Positions 34,468-44,682 of a stretch of DNA of 64,000 bases are shown piece after piece. The stretch comes from an uncultured Muribaculaceae bacterium (GTDB lineage: Bacteria; Bacteroidota; Bacteroidia; Bacteroidales; Muribaculaceae). Every line of letters starts with the position of its first letter. Position 1 is the first letter of the stretch. The translations under genes and the position numbers were made by a program. The notes beneath the pieces were generated by a model that did not search any database, was not told the origin of the DNA, and saw nothing but the letters and a program-made list of their open reading frames with translations. The stretch spans positions 115,958 to 179,957 of the forward strand of contig CAUBJF010000006.1 in NCBI GenBank assembly GCA_958436175.1, given 5' to 3'.

Positions 34468-35997
34468 ATGTTGAATCTGACACCGGCACTTAGGCCTTTC
34501 TTCATGGCACGGGTACGGGCAAGCCTTTTGTGGGCAGACCCGGACGGGATGGAACGTACCCAGAAGGCGGTACTCCGTCAGCTGCTCAGGCGTGCCGCCA
34601 CAACCGAGACGGGACGCAGATACGGATTCACGGCACTCGACACGTACGGAAAATACGCCTCGGCAGTCCCTGTGACCGAATACGAGGACATACGCGGCGA
34701 CGTGATGCGCATGATAGCCGGAGAGAGCGACATACTGTGGCCCGGGCGCTGCCGACGCTTCGCACAGAGCAGCGGCACTTCCGGAGGAAAGAGCAAATAC
34801 ATACCCGTCACCGACGACTCGCTCCGCGTCAACCATTATGCGGGCGGCCGCGATGTCGTGGCCCATTATCTGGGCCGCACACCCCGCAGCCGCATCTTCG
34901 CAGGCAAGAGCTTCATCCTCGGCGGCAGCTTCGCCAACGAGCTGCGCGACATACCGAAGGGAGTACGTGTCGGCGACCTGTCGGCAAACCTCATAGAAAA
35001 CATCAACCCGGCCGTCAATCTCCTGCGCGTACCCTCGCGTAAGGTTGCTCTCATGGCCGACTGGACGCATAAACTCCCGGCGCTGGTCGAGGCTTCAGTC
35101 CGGGAAAACATCACGAACATATCGGGTGTGCCCTCATGGTTCCTCGGAGTCCTCAAGGGCATACTCGAACGCACCGGGGCATCGTCGATCCACGACATAT
35201 GGCCCAAGCTCGAGGTATTCTTCCACGGGGGCATAGCCTTCTCGCCCTACCGCGGACAGTACGACACCATCCTGGACTCCCGGCGCATGCACTACGTCGA
35301 CACTTACAATGCCTCGGAAGGCTTCTTCGCCGTCCAGGACAGCGACGAGACCACGGCTATGCGCCTGCTTGCCGACATAGGCATATTCTACGAATTCGAC
35401 CCCCTCGACGAGAACGGCGAGCCCTGCGGCCGCCCCGTCCCGGCATGGGAAGTGGAGGAGGGGAGAACATACGCGCTCATCATAAGCTCCTGCAACGGCC
35501 TGTGGCGCTACAGCATCGGCGACACGGTGCTCGTCGAGAGCACACGCCCCCTGCGCATACGCATCGCCGGGCGTACCCATTGCTATATCAACGCTTTCGG
35601 CGAGGAGCTGATGGTATGGAACGCCGACGAGGCACTGTCAAGGACATGCCAACAGTGCGGGGCTTCCGTGGCCGACTATACCGCCGCTCCGGTCTATACC
35701 GACAGCAAGGACCGGGGATGCCACCAGTGGCTGATAGAATGGAACAATGCGCCCCTGTGCGGCAATGAGGCCTTCGCCGACATCCTTGACCGCGAACTGC
35801 AGCGTGTCAACTCCGACTATCAGGCAAAACGCAGCGGCGACATATTCCTGCGCCGCCTGATACTCACCGAGATACCCAGAGGCACCTTCAACCGGTGGCT
35901 TGCCGCGACAGGAAAGCTCGGCGGCCAGCGCAAGGTGCCGCGACTCGAAAACGACAGGAAAATCATCGATTCAATATTGTCATACGCCAAAAATTAA
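34468..35997 (+). CDS. GH3 auxin-responsive-promoter family protein (adenylate-forming enzyme)
   Basis: I start at 34468 (MLNLTPALRPFFMARVRASL), which matches the usual N-terminus of Bacteroidetes homologs; a frame five codons longer begins inside the -7 box. The 509-aa protein is an ANL-type adenylating enzyme like plant GH3, which joins amino acids to acyl substrates. FAQSSGTSGGKSKYIPVTDD (about 97-116) is the P-loop-like motif, MHYVDTYNASEGFFAVQ the adenine-binding region, and LWRYSIGDTV plus IRIAGRTHCYINAFGEELM the C-terminal switch. The bacterial substrate is unknown. Confidence 0.9.
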   Translation: MLNLTPALRPFFMARVRASLLWADPDGMERTQKAVLRQLLRRAATTETGRRYGFTALDTYGKYASAVPVTEYEDIRGDVMRMIAGESDILWPGRCRRFAQSSGTSGGKSKYIPVTDDSLRVNHYAGGRDVVAHYLGRTPRSRIFAGKSFILGGSFANELRDIPKGVRVGDLSANLIENINPAVNLLRVPSRKVALMADWTHKLPALVEASVRENITNISGVPSWFLGVLKGILERTGASSIHDIWPKLEVFFHGGIAFSPYRGQYDTILDSRRMHYVDTYNASEGFFAVQDSDETTAMRLLADIGIFYEFDPLDENGEPCGRPVPAWEVEEGRTYALIISSCNGLWRYSIGDTVLVESTRPLRIRIAGRTHCYINAFGEELMVWNADEALSRTCQQCGASVADYTAAPVYTDSKDRGCHQWLIEWNNAPLCGNEAFADILDRELQRVNSDYQAKRSGDIFLRRLILTEIPRGTFNRWLAATGKLGGQRKVPRLENDRKIIDSILSYAKN

Positions 35998-36015
35998 TCA
36001 AAAACCATATATACT

Positions 36016-37386
36016 ATGAATTTACGCTCTATCATGGCCGGTGTGGCGATTGCTGCCGGCATAGTATCGGCTGCGGCTGAAACACCCAAATACATCTTCT
36101 ACTGTATCGGTGACGGCATGGGCCTCTCACCACTAATCGCGGCCCAGACCTACAACCGCACCATACTCAAAAACGACAAACCGCTGACTATGATGACGTT
36201 CCCCGTTGCCGGATGGAGCCTCACCTATTCGGCTAATTCCGATATCACCGACTCGGCAGCTGCCGGGACGGCCTTGTCGACGGGCAACAAGACACGCAAC
36301 GGAATGATAGCCATGAACCCCGACACCGTCAATGTCCCCTCCATCACCGTACCCCTCCGTGAGATGGGCTACGGCATCGGCATAGCCACCTCGGTATCGC
36401 CCGACGATGCCACTCCGGCAGTATTCTATTCCCACGCCGAGAACCGCGGCATGTCCTACGAAATCGACAGGCAGATGGCTACGAGCGGCTACGAATTCTT
36501 CGCCGGTGCCGGTCTTCGCGGCAAGAAAGACGGCAACGACCTGATGGATTACTTCGACAAGAACAACGTACAGGTAGTCTACGGCCCCGACGGCATCAAG
36601 GACATCAGCTCGCGCCGCGTCGTGCTCCTCAACAACGAGGGTACCGACCTCAACGACATAGGCTATACCATCGACTCCATCCCCGGCACCCTGACACTGC
36701 CCATCATCGCTGAGACAGCCATAGGACATCTCGAAAAATACTCACCCGACAAATTCTTCCTCATGCTCGAAGGCGGTAACATCGACCATGCCCTCCATGC
36801 CAACGACGGCGGCGCGGCCCTCAAGGAAATCCTCAACTTCGACCAGGCCTTGAAAATCGTCTATAACTTCTACCTCGCCCACCCCGACGAGACCCTCATC
36901 GTCGTTACCGCCGACCACGATACGGGCGGAATGTCGCATGTAAAAGCAGGAAGATTGAACAATATCGATTTCCAGAAAGTTTCTAAAGAAGGATTCAGCA
37001 AATATTGCAAGGCCCTGCTACGTTCCCGCCGGAACTATACCTGGAATGATATGAAAGAATACCTGAGCGACAATCTCGGACTTTTCTCGCATATCAAAGT
37101 CGACGAACCCACCGAAGAACGCCTTAAAAAAATGTTCAACGAAACTTTCAAGCTGCGCAACTCCAAAGACCAGGAAACACTCTATGCAAACTTCAATGCT
37201 TTCTCGGTAGAAGTTTTCCGTGTCTTCAATGATGCCACAGGCCTCGTGTTCACCACATCGGGCCACTCCGGCAACCCCGTTCCTGTCTTCGCCGTCGGCT
37301 GCGGCGCCGAGCAGTTCAGCGGATTCAACAACAATATCGACCTGCCCAGACGCATCCTCAGCATCGCACAGGGCAACGCGCGATAA
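36016..37386 (+). CDS. Secreted alkaline phosphatase
   Basis: The 456-aa protein has a signal peptide (cleavage near AAAET) and the PhoA-family active site: Asp33 in YCIGDGMGLS, the nucleophile Ser80 in DITDSAAAGTAL, LMLEGGNIDHALHAND, VTADHDTGGMSH and FTTSGHSGNPVPVF for the metal ligands. It releases phosphate from organic esters in the periplasm or at the surface. It starts 18 bp after the GH3-type gene and ends 41 bp before the TonB receptor start, so it probably belongs to the following transport locus. Confidence 0.95.
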   Translation: MNLRSIMAGVAIAAGIVSAAAETPKYIFYCIGDGMGLSPLIAAQTYNRTILKNDKPLTMMTFPVAGWSLTYSANSDITDSAAAGTALSTGNKTRNGMIAMNPDTVNVPSITVPLREMGYGIGIATSVSPDDATPAVFYSHAENRGMSYEIDRQMATSGYEFFAGAGLRGKKDGNDLMDYFDKNNVQVVYGPDGIKDISSRRVVLLNNEGTDLNDIGYTIDSIPGTLTLPIIAETAIGHLEKYSPDKFFLMLEGGNIDHALHANDGGAALKEILNFDQALKIVYNFYLAHPDETLIVVTADHDTGGMSHVKAGRLNNIDFQKVSKEGFSKYCKALLRSRRNYTWNDMKEYLSDNLGLFSHIKVDEPTEERLKKMFNETFKLRNSKDQETLYANFNAFSVEVFRVFNDATGLVFTTSGHSGNPVPVFAVGCGAEQFSGFNNNIDLPRRILSIAQGNAR

Positions 37387-37427
37387 GCGACTACCAAATA
37401 TTATTGAAAAACGATATAACAACAAAC

Positions 37428-40199
37428 ATGAGATTACGTCAACTTTTCGCTGTGCTGGCGGCAGTATTGCTGTCGGCTGTGCCTATTGACGCAGCCACGC
37501 TTGTCGGTGTGGTTGTCAACGGCTCTTCAGGGAGCCCTCTGGCAGGAGCATACGTGTCGGTTGCCGATACCCAGGCGGCAACGACAAACTTCAACGGACA
37601 ATTCCGTATCGATGTCCCGGACAATACCAATGTCTATCTGCTCGTGACCTGCGACGGGTATATGAGCGCGGGACGTGATGTCGCCGTAGGCAGAGGCACC
37701 GTCAATGTCGGCGAAATACGCCTTACCGAAGACAACGCAGGCGAGGATTTCTACGGTGACAACGACGACCTGATCTTCGACGAGACAGTCCTCGACGAAG
37801 ACGAAGGCAGCTCCCAGAGCGTTTCGGCCCTGACCGGTGCCAACGACAATGTGTTCTACAACACTGCTTCGTACAACTTCGGCCCGATGTACTACCGTTT
37901 CCGCGGAATGGACAACCAGTACCAGAGCGTATATATCAACGGTCTCCGCATGAACGACCTGGTCCGCGGCTCGTTCAGCTTCTCGACACTGCTCGGCATG
38001 ACAAGCCGCGCCTTCCGCAACAAGACCACCACGATAGGCCTTGATGCAGCAAACTACGGCTTCGGCGACCTCGGCGGCAGCGTCAACTACAACACCACCA
38101 CCGACCTCTACGCCCCGGGATTCAACGGCTCGCTGGCGTTCACCAACTCCAACTACATGCTCCGCGCCATGGCGACATACTCGACCGGTCTCAACAAGAA
38201 CGGATGGGCATTCACCGTCAGCGGCATCGTACGCTATGCCAAGGAAGGAGTCATGGACGGCACCTTCTACAATTCGGGAGGTCTGTTCGCTTCCATCGAG
38301 AAGAAATTCAACGAGAACAACTCGCTGACCCTCACCTTCTTCGGCGGCCCCACACAGCGCGCCACCGGCCGTCCGACCGTACAGGAAGCCTACGACCTGG
38401 CAGGCACCAACCTCTATAACCCCGACTGGGGCTACCAGAACGGCAAGAAGCGTTCGTCGCGAATCACCGAGACGTTCGACCCCACCGCCATCCTCAACTG
38501 GATATTCAAGAAAAACAACACCATACTGAACACGTCGGCAGCTTTCCGATCGGTCTACTACAACCGTACGGCTCTCAACTACTACAACGCCACCGACCCC
38601 AACCCCTCGTACTACAAATACCTTCCTTCCTACTTCCTCAGCCGTGACGATGAGGCCGCAGCAGAGCTATACACCGAGCTGTGGCGCAACGACGAGGCTT
38701 TCCGCCAGATCAAGTGGGATGATCTCTACCAGGTCAACTACCTGAACAATATCCAGAACGAGACTCTTCCCGAAAACGAGAAGAAGGGTTCCTCGTACAT
38801 CATGGAGAACCGTATCAACCATCAGCTCGTCGGGATGCTGAGCTCCTATATCAACACACGCCTCAACGACTTCATGTCGCTCCAGGCAGGTGTATCGTTC
38901 AACTACACCAAGAGCTCCAACTACAAGACCATCCGCGACCTCATGGGCGGCGAGTTCTGGCTCGATATCGACCCCTTCAGCAACCGCGAAATCTCGATCC
39001 GTCCGCAGAACCTCCAGAACGACCTCGACAACCCCAACCGCCATGTCACCAAGGGCGACCGCTTCGGCTATGACTACGACATACACGCACTCCGCGCCGA
39101 GGCATGGCTCCAGAACGTCATCAACCTTCCGAAGTGGGACATCAACTACGGTATGCAGTTCAGCTATACCCAGTACCAGCGCGACGGCAAGATGCGTAAC
39201 GGACGCGCTCCCCACAATTCTCTCGGCAAGAGCGAGATGATGCGCTTCGACAACGTAGCCCTCAAGGCCGGTGCCCTCTACAAGCTCGACGGCCGCAACC
39301 AGTTCGCCGCACACATCGAATACGGCACACGCGCACCTCTCTTCGACCAGGTATTCATCTCGCCCCGTATCGGCAACGCCATTGTCAGCGGTGTCGAGAA
39401 CGAACGGGACTTCTCCGGCGACCTCTCCTACATCTGGAACTACCGCCGTTTCCGCGGCAGCCTGACAGGCTTCTATACCAACACCGACAACGCCATCGAG
39501 CGCAACGGCTTCTACGACGACGAGTACCAGACCTACACCAACTACATCCTCACAGGCGTGAAACGCGTCTACAAGGGCGTGGAACTCGGTATGGCCTACC
39601 GCATCACTCCATCCATCACCGCCACATTCGCCGGCATGTACTCGCGCTACCAGTACAAGAACAACCCCAAAGGTACACGCTCGTTCGAGAACGGCATGTA
39701 CGCCGATACGACGCAGACCGTCTACCTGAAGAACTACTACGTCGGCTCTACACCACAGTATGCCGCCAACATCGGCATCGACTACGCCGCCCCGAAGAAC
39801 TGGTTCTTCAACGTCAACTACACCTGGCAGGGCGATGCCTACGTAAACCTCGCGCCGAGATATCATGAAGCCCTTCCCAACCTGTGGCAGGACTTCGGAG
39901 GCTCCGTAGAAGAACTCGAGGCCAAGGTACGCGAACTGTCCACACAGGACAAGATACGCAACGCCTACTCGCTCAACGCGAGCATCGGCAAACTGATATA
40001 CATCAACCGCAAGGTCAGCCTCAATATCAATCTCAACCTCAACAATATCACCAACAACCGCAACATCGTCACCTACGCCTACCAGCAGGGACGACTCCGC
40101 ACTTCCGGAACAGGCGCCTACGACCGCAACCAGTTCCCGACCCGTTTCAACTATGCACAGGGCTTCCGCATGTACCTGAACATAGGCGTACGTTTCTAA
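37428..40199 (+). CDS. TonB-dependent outer-membrane receptor (no SusD partner)
   Basis: I prefer the ATG at 37428 (MRLRQLFAVLAAVLLSAVPI), giving a clean signal peptide and 923 aa; an ATG eight codons earlier adds a polar leader. A carboxypeptidase-regulatory-like domain (about 25-100, LVGVVVNGSSGSPLAGAYVS) precedes the plug (about 105-220, YYRFRGMDNQYQSVYINGLR) and a 22-strand barrel ending in aromatic MYLNIGVRF. Such receptors import large or scarce nutrients with TonB energy. The genes following it encode OB-fold lipoproteins rather than SusD, so this is not a standard Sus pair. Confidence 0.93.
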   Translation: MRLRQLFAVLAAVLLSAVPIDAATLVGVVVNGSSGSPLAGAYVSVADTQAATTNFNGQFRIDVPDNTNVYLLVTCDGYMSAGRDVAVGRGTVNVGEIRLTEDNAGEDFYGDNDDLIFDETVLDEDEGSSQSVSALTGANDNVFYNTASYNFGPMYYRFRGMDNQYQSVYINGLRMNDLVRGSFSFSTLLGMTSRAFRNKTTTIGLDAANYGFGDLGGSVNYNTTTDLYAPGFNGSLAFTNSNYMLRAMATYSTGLNKNGWAFTVSGIVRYAKEGVMDGTFYNSGGLFASIEKKFNENNSLTLTFFGGPTQRATGRPTVQEAYDLAGTNLYNPDWGYQNGKKRSSRITETFDPTAILNWIFKKNNTILNTSAAFRSVYYNRTALNYYNATDPNPSYYKYLPSYFLSRDDEAAAELYTELWRNDEAFRQIKWDDLYQVNYLNNIQNETLPENEKKGSSYIMENRINHQLVGMLSSYINTRLNDFMSLQAGVSFNYTKSSNYKTIRDLMGGEFWLDIDPFSNREISIRPQNLQNDLDNPNRHVTKGDRFGYDYDIHALRAEAWLQNVINLPKWDINYGMQFSYTQYQRDGKMRNGRAPHNSLGKSEMMRFDNVALKAGALYKLDGRNQFAAHIEYGTRAPLFDQVFISPRIGNAIVSGVENERDFSGDLSYIWNYRRFRGSLTGFYTNTDNAIERNGFYDDEYQTYTNYILTGVKRVYKGVELGMAYRITPSITATFAGMYSRYQYKNNPKGTRSFENGMYADTTQTVYLKNYYVGSTPQYAANIGIDYAAPKNWFFNVNYTWQGDAYVNLAPRYHEALPNLWQDFGGSVEELEAKVRELSTQDKIRNAYSLNASIGKLIYINRKVSLNINLNLNNITNNRNIVTYAYQQGRLRTSGTGAYDRNQFPTRFNYAQGFRMYLNIGVRF

Positions 40200-40214
40200 C
40201 ATCTAAAATCGGAA

Positions 40215-41975
40215 ATGATGAAACACTCAGTATTATATATGGCCGCCGCGTTCCTTGCCGGAACAGCCGTCCTTGCCTCCTGTGACGACGACTTCACCAC
40301 GCCACCGGTAGTTATGCCTCCCACCGTCGACATACAGCCAACCGCGACCCTGGCCGAATTCAAGGCCGACTACTGGTCGTCGCTCGGCACGCCCGCCGAA
40401 GTACCGTACACCACCTCCGGCGACACAATCATATTCACCGGCCGCGTATGTTCTTCCGACGAAACAGGAAATATATACAAGAGCATCGTCGTGCAGAGCG
40501 TCGATTCCGACGGCGAACAGATAGCCATCAATTTCTCCGTCAACCAGTACGACCTCTACGAGCTCTTCCCCTACGGGCAGGAAGTGGCCGTCTATGCCTC
40601 CGGGCTGTCGATAGGCGGATACCGCAACCTCCTCCAGTTCGGTGCTGTCAGCGGCAATGAGATGACATTCATGGATCCGGCCCTCTTCACCGAGCACGTC
40701 GTCCGCAACCATACACCCCTGCCCGAGCCCGACAAGGTAATGATTACCGAGGCCAACATTCCGCAGCTCATCGCCGCCAAGAGCGATAATGCCCAGCTGC
40801 TGCGCTGGCAGAGCCGCCTGATACGCATCGACGGCGTAAGCTGGGAAGATGCCGGTCAGCAATACGCTCCCTCGGCAACGACCAACCGCTATATCAAGGA
40901 TGCCGAAGGCAACCGCATCAACGTACGCTGCAGCTCCTACGCTTCCTTCAAGAACGACACCATCCCCTACGGCACAGGCTCCGTGACCGGTATCCTGAGC
41001 TACTATGGTTCCGACTGGCAGATTCTGCTCAACAATACCGGAGATGTAGCCGGTTTCGACAATATCAAGCCTGACGTGCCCGACGTACCGGCCACCGACC
41101 AGACCGGCGAAGGCACAGTAGAAAGTCCCTACAACGTAGCCAAGGCTCTCGCACTGACCACAGCCCTGTCCGAGAACGACAAGATCGAAAACGTATATGT
41201 CAAGGGCACTATATCGGCCGTCAAGGAAATAAGCACCAGCTTCGGCAATGCCACCTACAGCATCGTCGATAGCGAAGGAGGAACAAGTCTCGACGTTTTC
41301 AGAGGCTACTGGCTCAACGGCGACAAGTTCACCTCCGAGAATCAGCTTGAGGCCGGTGCGGAAGTCATCGTTTTCGGCAACCTTGTGAACTATAAGGGCA
41401 ATACGCCCCAGTTCGCACAGGGCAACCGTGTCTACAGCTACAACGGCCAGACAGGCGGCGATACTCCCGACACTCCGACAGGCGAGGAAACGGAACTCTA
41501 CACCATGCTCCAGCCCACGGCGGCAGAAATCGACTGGACCTTCGACGAAGGCACACTCCCAGAAGGCCTGACCTATATATGGCAGTGGAAGGAATACAAC
41601 GGGGCTCACTACCTCAACGGCAGCGCGTATGCCGCAGGCTCGGCCCATGCCTCTCTCGCCTATGCCGTCTCCCCCGTACTCGACCTCAGCGGAGCTACCG
41701 GTGTCACTGTGAGCTTCGAACATGCTGCCAAGTTCCAGACCACGCTCCGCACTCTCTGCGGCTTCGCCGTACGCGAGGAAGGCGCTACCGAATGGACCGA
41801 AATAGCCATTCCTACATGGCCGGAAGCCGGTTCGTGGACTTTCGCTTCCTCAGGCGACATAGACCTCAGGAAATACGACGGCAAGAAAGTTCAGATAGCT
41901 TTCAAATATGCCTCGACAGCCGAAGGTGCCGACACCTGGGAGATACGCAACGTCGTTGTAAAAGGCAAAAAATAA
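40215..41975 (+). CDS. DUF5689-type OB-fold surface lipoprotein with C-terminal jelly-roll
   Basis: A 586-aa lipoprotein (Cys23 in VLASCDDDF). The N-terminal domain (about 45-280) fits DUF5689: LAEFKADYW, then FTGRVCSSDETGNIYKSIVV and TGILSYYGSDWQILLNN, an OB-like barrel. A second OB-like stretch (about 295-420) contains VYVKGTISAV and ADVIVFGNLVNYKG-type sequence. The C-terminal domain (about 430-586) is a choice-of-anchor/jelly-roll module shared with the next gene. It starts 15 bp after the receptor gene and is likely its surface partner. OB folds often bind nucleic acid or sugars; the ligand is unknown. Confidence 0.82.
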   Translation: MMKHSVLYMAAAFLAGTAVLASCDDDFTTPPVVMPPTVDIQPTATLAEFKADYWSSLGTPAEVPYTTSGDTIIFTGRVCSSDETGNIYKSIVVQSVDSDGEQIAINFSVNQYDLYELFPYGQEVAVYASGLSIGGYRNLLQFGAVSGNEMTFMDPALFTEHVVRNHTPLPEPDKVMITEANIPQLIAAKSDNAQLLRWQSRLIRIDGVSWEDAGQQYAPSATTNRYIKDAEGNRINVRCSSYASFKNDTIPYGTGSVTGILSYYGSDWQILLNNTGDVAGFDNIKPDVPDVPATDQTGEGTVESPYNVAKALALTTALSENDKIENVYVKGTISAVKEISTSFGNATYSIVDSEGGTSLDVFRGYWLNGDKFTSENQLEAGAEVIVFGNLVNYKGNTPQFAQGNRVYSYNGQTGGDTPDTPTGEETELYTMLQPTAAEIDWTFDEGTLPEGLTYIWQWKEYNGAHYLNGSAYAAGSAHASLAYAVSPVLDLSGATGVTVSFEHAAKFQTTLRTLCGFAVREEGATEWTEIAIPTWPEAGSWTFASSGDIDLRKYDGKKVQIAFKYASTAEGADTWEIRNVVVKGKK

Positions 41976-41999
41976 TCCTCACCGCCATTATTTAGATAT

Positions 42000-44660
42000 A
42001 TGAAAACATTAAGATCATACATATACGGTATTGCCGCCCTGACGGCACTGACGGTGGGTTTCTCCTCCTGTCAGGACGACATCGATGCTCCGACAGTCAA
42101 CATCCCCAAAGCCGACGTACAGCCCAACATGACGCTCCTGGAGCTCAAGACGCAGTTCTGGGACGAGGCGACGAACTACGCCAAGACCATCGAGGATCCC
42201 GACGATGCCTCGCGCCGTTTCATAATCCATGGACGCGTCATTTCGTCCGACGAGGAAGGCAACGTCTTCAAGAGCCTCGTAATCCAGGACGAGACGGCAG
42301 CCCTCGCCTTCTCTATCGACAAATACAACCTCTATCTCAACTACCGTGTCGGACAGGACATCGTTCTCGACGTTACGGGCATGGAGATAGGCAAATATGC
42401 CGGACTCGAACAGATAGGACGCAAGTCATGGTACGAGAACGGCAATTCGTGGCAGGTATCCTTCATGTCGGCCGAATACTTCCAGCAATACGCGCAGCTC
42501 GAAGGCCTCCCCGAGAGCTCCAAGATCGATACCCTCGTGGTCAATTCGTTCTCCGACATAGAAAATACCCCCGAAGGGCTCCGCAAGTGGCAGAGCCAGC
42601 TCGTACGCTTCCGCAACGTAAGCTTCACGGAAGGCGGCAAACGCACATTCTCTGTCTACCACACCACTTCCAACGAGGAGCAGAACACCACCATCGTGGA
42701 CCGCAACGGTTCGTCGATGACGGTACGCACTTCCGGCTACTGCACATTCTTCAACCAGCTCCTGCCCGTGGGCAACATTGACCTCGTCGGCATCCTGAGC
42801 TACTACAACACATCGTGGCAGATCATCATGATCGACGGTGACGGTGTCATCAAGGTCGGCGAACGTCCGGGTACGAAAGAAAAGCCCTACACCGTCGAAG
42901 GCGCTATCGAAGAACAGGTCAACGGCATCTCTTCGTCGGGCTGGGTTAAGGGTTATATCGTCGGTGCTGTCGCTCCGGAAGTCGAGAACGTCACATCGAA
43001 CGACGATATCCAATGGGAAGCTCCCACGGTACTCGCCAACAGCCTCGTGATAGCTCCTACAGCTACCACTAACGACATCAGCAAGTGCCTCGTCGTGATG
43101 CTGCCTTCCGGTTCCAAACTTCAGCAAGCAGGCAACCTGCGCAACAATCCTTCTAATCTCGGCAAAGAGATACTCATCAACGGTAAGTTTGCAGCAGTCC
43201 TCGGCACATACGGTATCGCCGACGTGACAGGCAATGCCGACTCATTCGAAATCGAAGGCGTAAGCATCGATACAGGCGAAGTTCCGGCAGGCGACGGACA
43301 GAAAGCTACTCCCTACAACTGCGCACAGATCGTCGCCATGAATCCCTCGAGCACCACGACCGCCGTACAGACCGGCGTGTGGGTCAAGGGATACATCGTA
43401 GGCTCCATGCCGACAGGCGGCTCGTCCACACTGCTCGCAAATACCTCCTTCGGCCTCACTGATGCCGCTACCACCAACCTCGTCATAGGCCCGACAGCCG
43501 ACTGCACCGATGCAAGCAAATGCGTAGGCATTCAGCTGCCGACATCCCTTAGAAATGCCCTCGCCCTTGCCAACAAGCCCGAAAACCTCGGCAAGATGCT
43601 CTCCATACAGGGCGACATCATGAAGTACTGCGGCGGTCCCGGCGTCAAGAACGCTACGGAATACGAACTCGAAGGCGGCTCCGTGACACCTCCCGGCCCC
43701 TCCGGCGAGACTATCTTCAGTTCTCTCGACGAAAACGAACAGAGTCTCCCGGCAGGATGGACCATCGACAACATCAATACCGGAGGTCTTGAAAATGTAT
43801 GGTCATGGCGCACATACAACGACAAGGGCTACCTCAACGGCAGCGGCTTCAGCAACGGCTCGGCTGTCGCCACAGAGGCATATGCCATCTCGCCTGTGAT
43901 AGACCTTGCCAACACTACTGAACCCTCGCTCACCTTCGACCATGCCGCCAAGTTCCAGACCACGCTGCGAAGCCTCTGCGGTGTCTATGCACGCACGGAA
44001 GGCTCAAGCACCTGGTCGAAACTCAGCATCCCGACATGGCCCGATGCCGGAGCATGGACCTTCGTTTCGTCCGGTAACGTCAGCCTGAAGGCTTTCGCAG
44101 GCCAGAAGGTACAGATTGCGTTCAAGTATGCAAGTTCCGCCGAGGGTGCCGACACATGGGAAGTCAAGAACCTCAAGGTACTTTCGACAGGCGGTACGGG
44201 TACAGGCGGCGATGACCCGAACCCTCCCACGCCTCCTACTCCCTCCGGCGATGCCGTGAGCATCCAGGCTACTTCCATCACTAATGTGCCCGGCACATCG
44301 ACAGTCGAAGGATACAGCATTGCTATCGACCAGGCAGGCGGTTCGACAGCCCCTGCCATCCATTCCGGAACATCGGCCATCCGCCTCTATGCCGACAACA
44401 CCATGGAAATCAGCGGCAGCCGCATGACCAAGATAGTCATCACCCTGGCTAAGGACGCTTCGGGACGCTACACGACGCTCACTCCGAGCACAGGTAAGAT
44501 GGAACCGGCACAGGCCGCAGGCGACACTTCCTGCACATGGGTCGGCGACGCTACGTCCGTGACTTTCACCGTCGGTCATGATGCCACCCTCGGCACCGAC
44601 GGCCCGTCGAAACGCGGACAAGTCCGCTTCACCGCACTACAAATCACGCCGGCGAAGTAA
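42000..44660 (+). CDS. Paralogous multi-OB-fold surface lipoprotein (DUF5689/DUF6359-like)
   Basis: An 886-aa lipoprotein (Cys24 in GFSSCQDDI). The N-terminal DUF5689-like domain is homologous to that of the preceding gene (IHGRVISSDEEGNVFKSLVI). Two further OB-like domains of the DUF6359 type follow (VKGYIVGAVAPEVE about 315-420, and VKGYIVGSMPTGGSS about 455-560), then the same jelly-roll domain (about 575-740) and an extra C-terminal beta module (about 755-886). The pair looks like a tandem duplication followed by gain of domains. It starts 24 bp after its paralog and ends the locus at a stem-loop. Confidence 0.8.
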   Translation: MKTLRSYIYGIAALTALTVGFSSCQDDIDAPTVNIPKADVQPNMTLLELKTQFWDEATNYAKTIEDPDDASRRFIIHGRVISSDEEGNVFKSLVIQDETAALAFSIDKYNLYLNYRVGQDIVLDVTGMEIGKYAGLEQIGRKSWYENGNSWQVSFMSAEYFQQYAQLEGLPESSKIDTLVVNSFSDIENTPEGLRKWQSQLVRFRNVSFTEGGKRTFSVYHTTSNEEQNTTIVDRNGSSMTVRTSGYCTFFNQLLPVGNIDLVGILSYYNTSWQIIMIDGDGVIKVGERPGTKEKPYTVEGAIEEQVNGISSSGWVKGYIVGAVAPEVENVTSNDDIQWEAPTVLANSLVIAPTATTNDISKCLVVMLPSGSKLQQAGNLRNNPSNLGKEILINGKFAAVLGTYGIADVTGNADSFEIEGVSIDTGEVPAGDGQKATPYNCAQIVAMNPSSTTTAVQTGVWVKGYIVGSMPTGGSSTLLANTSFGLTDAATTNLVIGPTADCTDASKCVGIQLPTSLRNALALANKPENLGKMLSIQGDIMKYCGGPGVKNATEYELEGGSVTPPGPSGETIFSSLDENEQSLPAGWTIDNINTGGLENVWSWRTYNDKGYLNGSGFSNGSAVATEAYAISPVIDLANTTEPSLTFDHAAKFQTTLRSLCGVYARTEGSSTWSKLSIPTWPDAGAWTFVSSGNVSLKAFAGQKVQIAFKYASSAEGADTWEVKNLKVLSTGGTGTGGDDPNPPTPPTPSGDAVSIQATSITNVPGTSTVEGYSIAIDQAGGSTAPAIHSGTSAIRLYADNTMEISGSRMTKIVITLAKDASGRYTTLTPSTGKMEPAQAAGDTSCTWVGDATSVTFTVGHDATLGTDGPSKRGQVRFTALQITPAK

Positions 44661-44682
44661 GCACACGCAAAAATAAATATTG

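Noticed and set aside
38667..40202. 511-aa minus-strand frame opposite the TonB receptor gene
   Set aside because: Shadow of the receptor gene; composition dominated by Val/Glu/Ala without domains.
37428..44660. Classic SusC/SusD polysaccharide utilisation locus
   Set aside because: The receptor lacks a SusD neighbour and no glycan-degrading gene is adjacent; the GH5 gene is 9 kb away in another unit.
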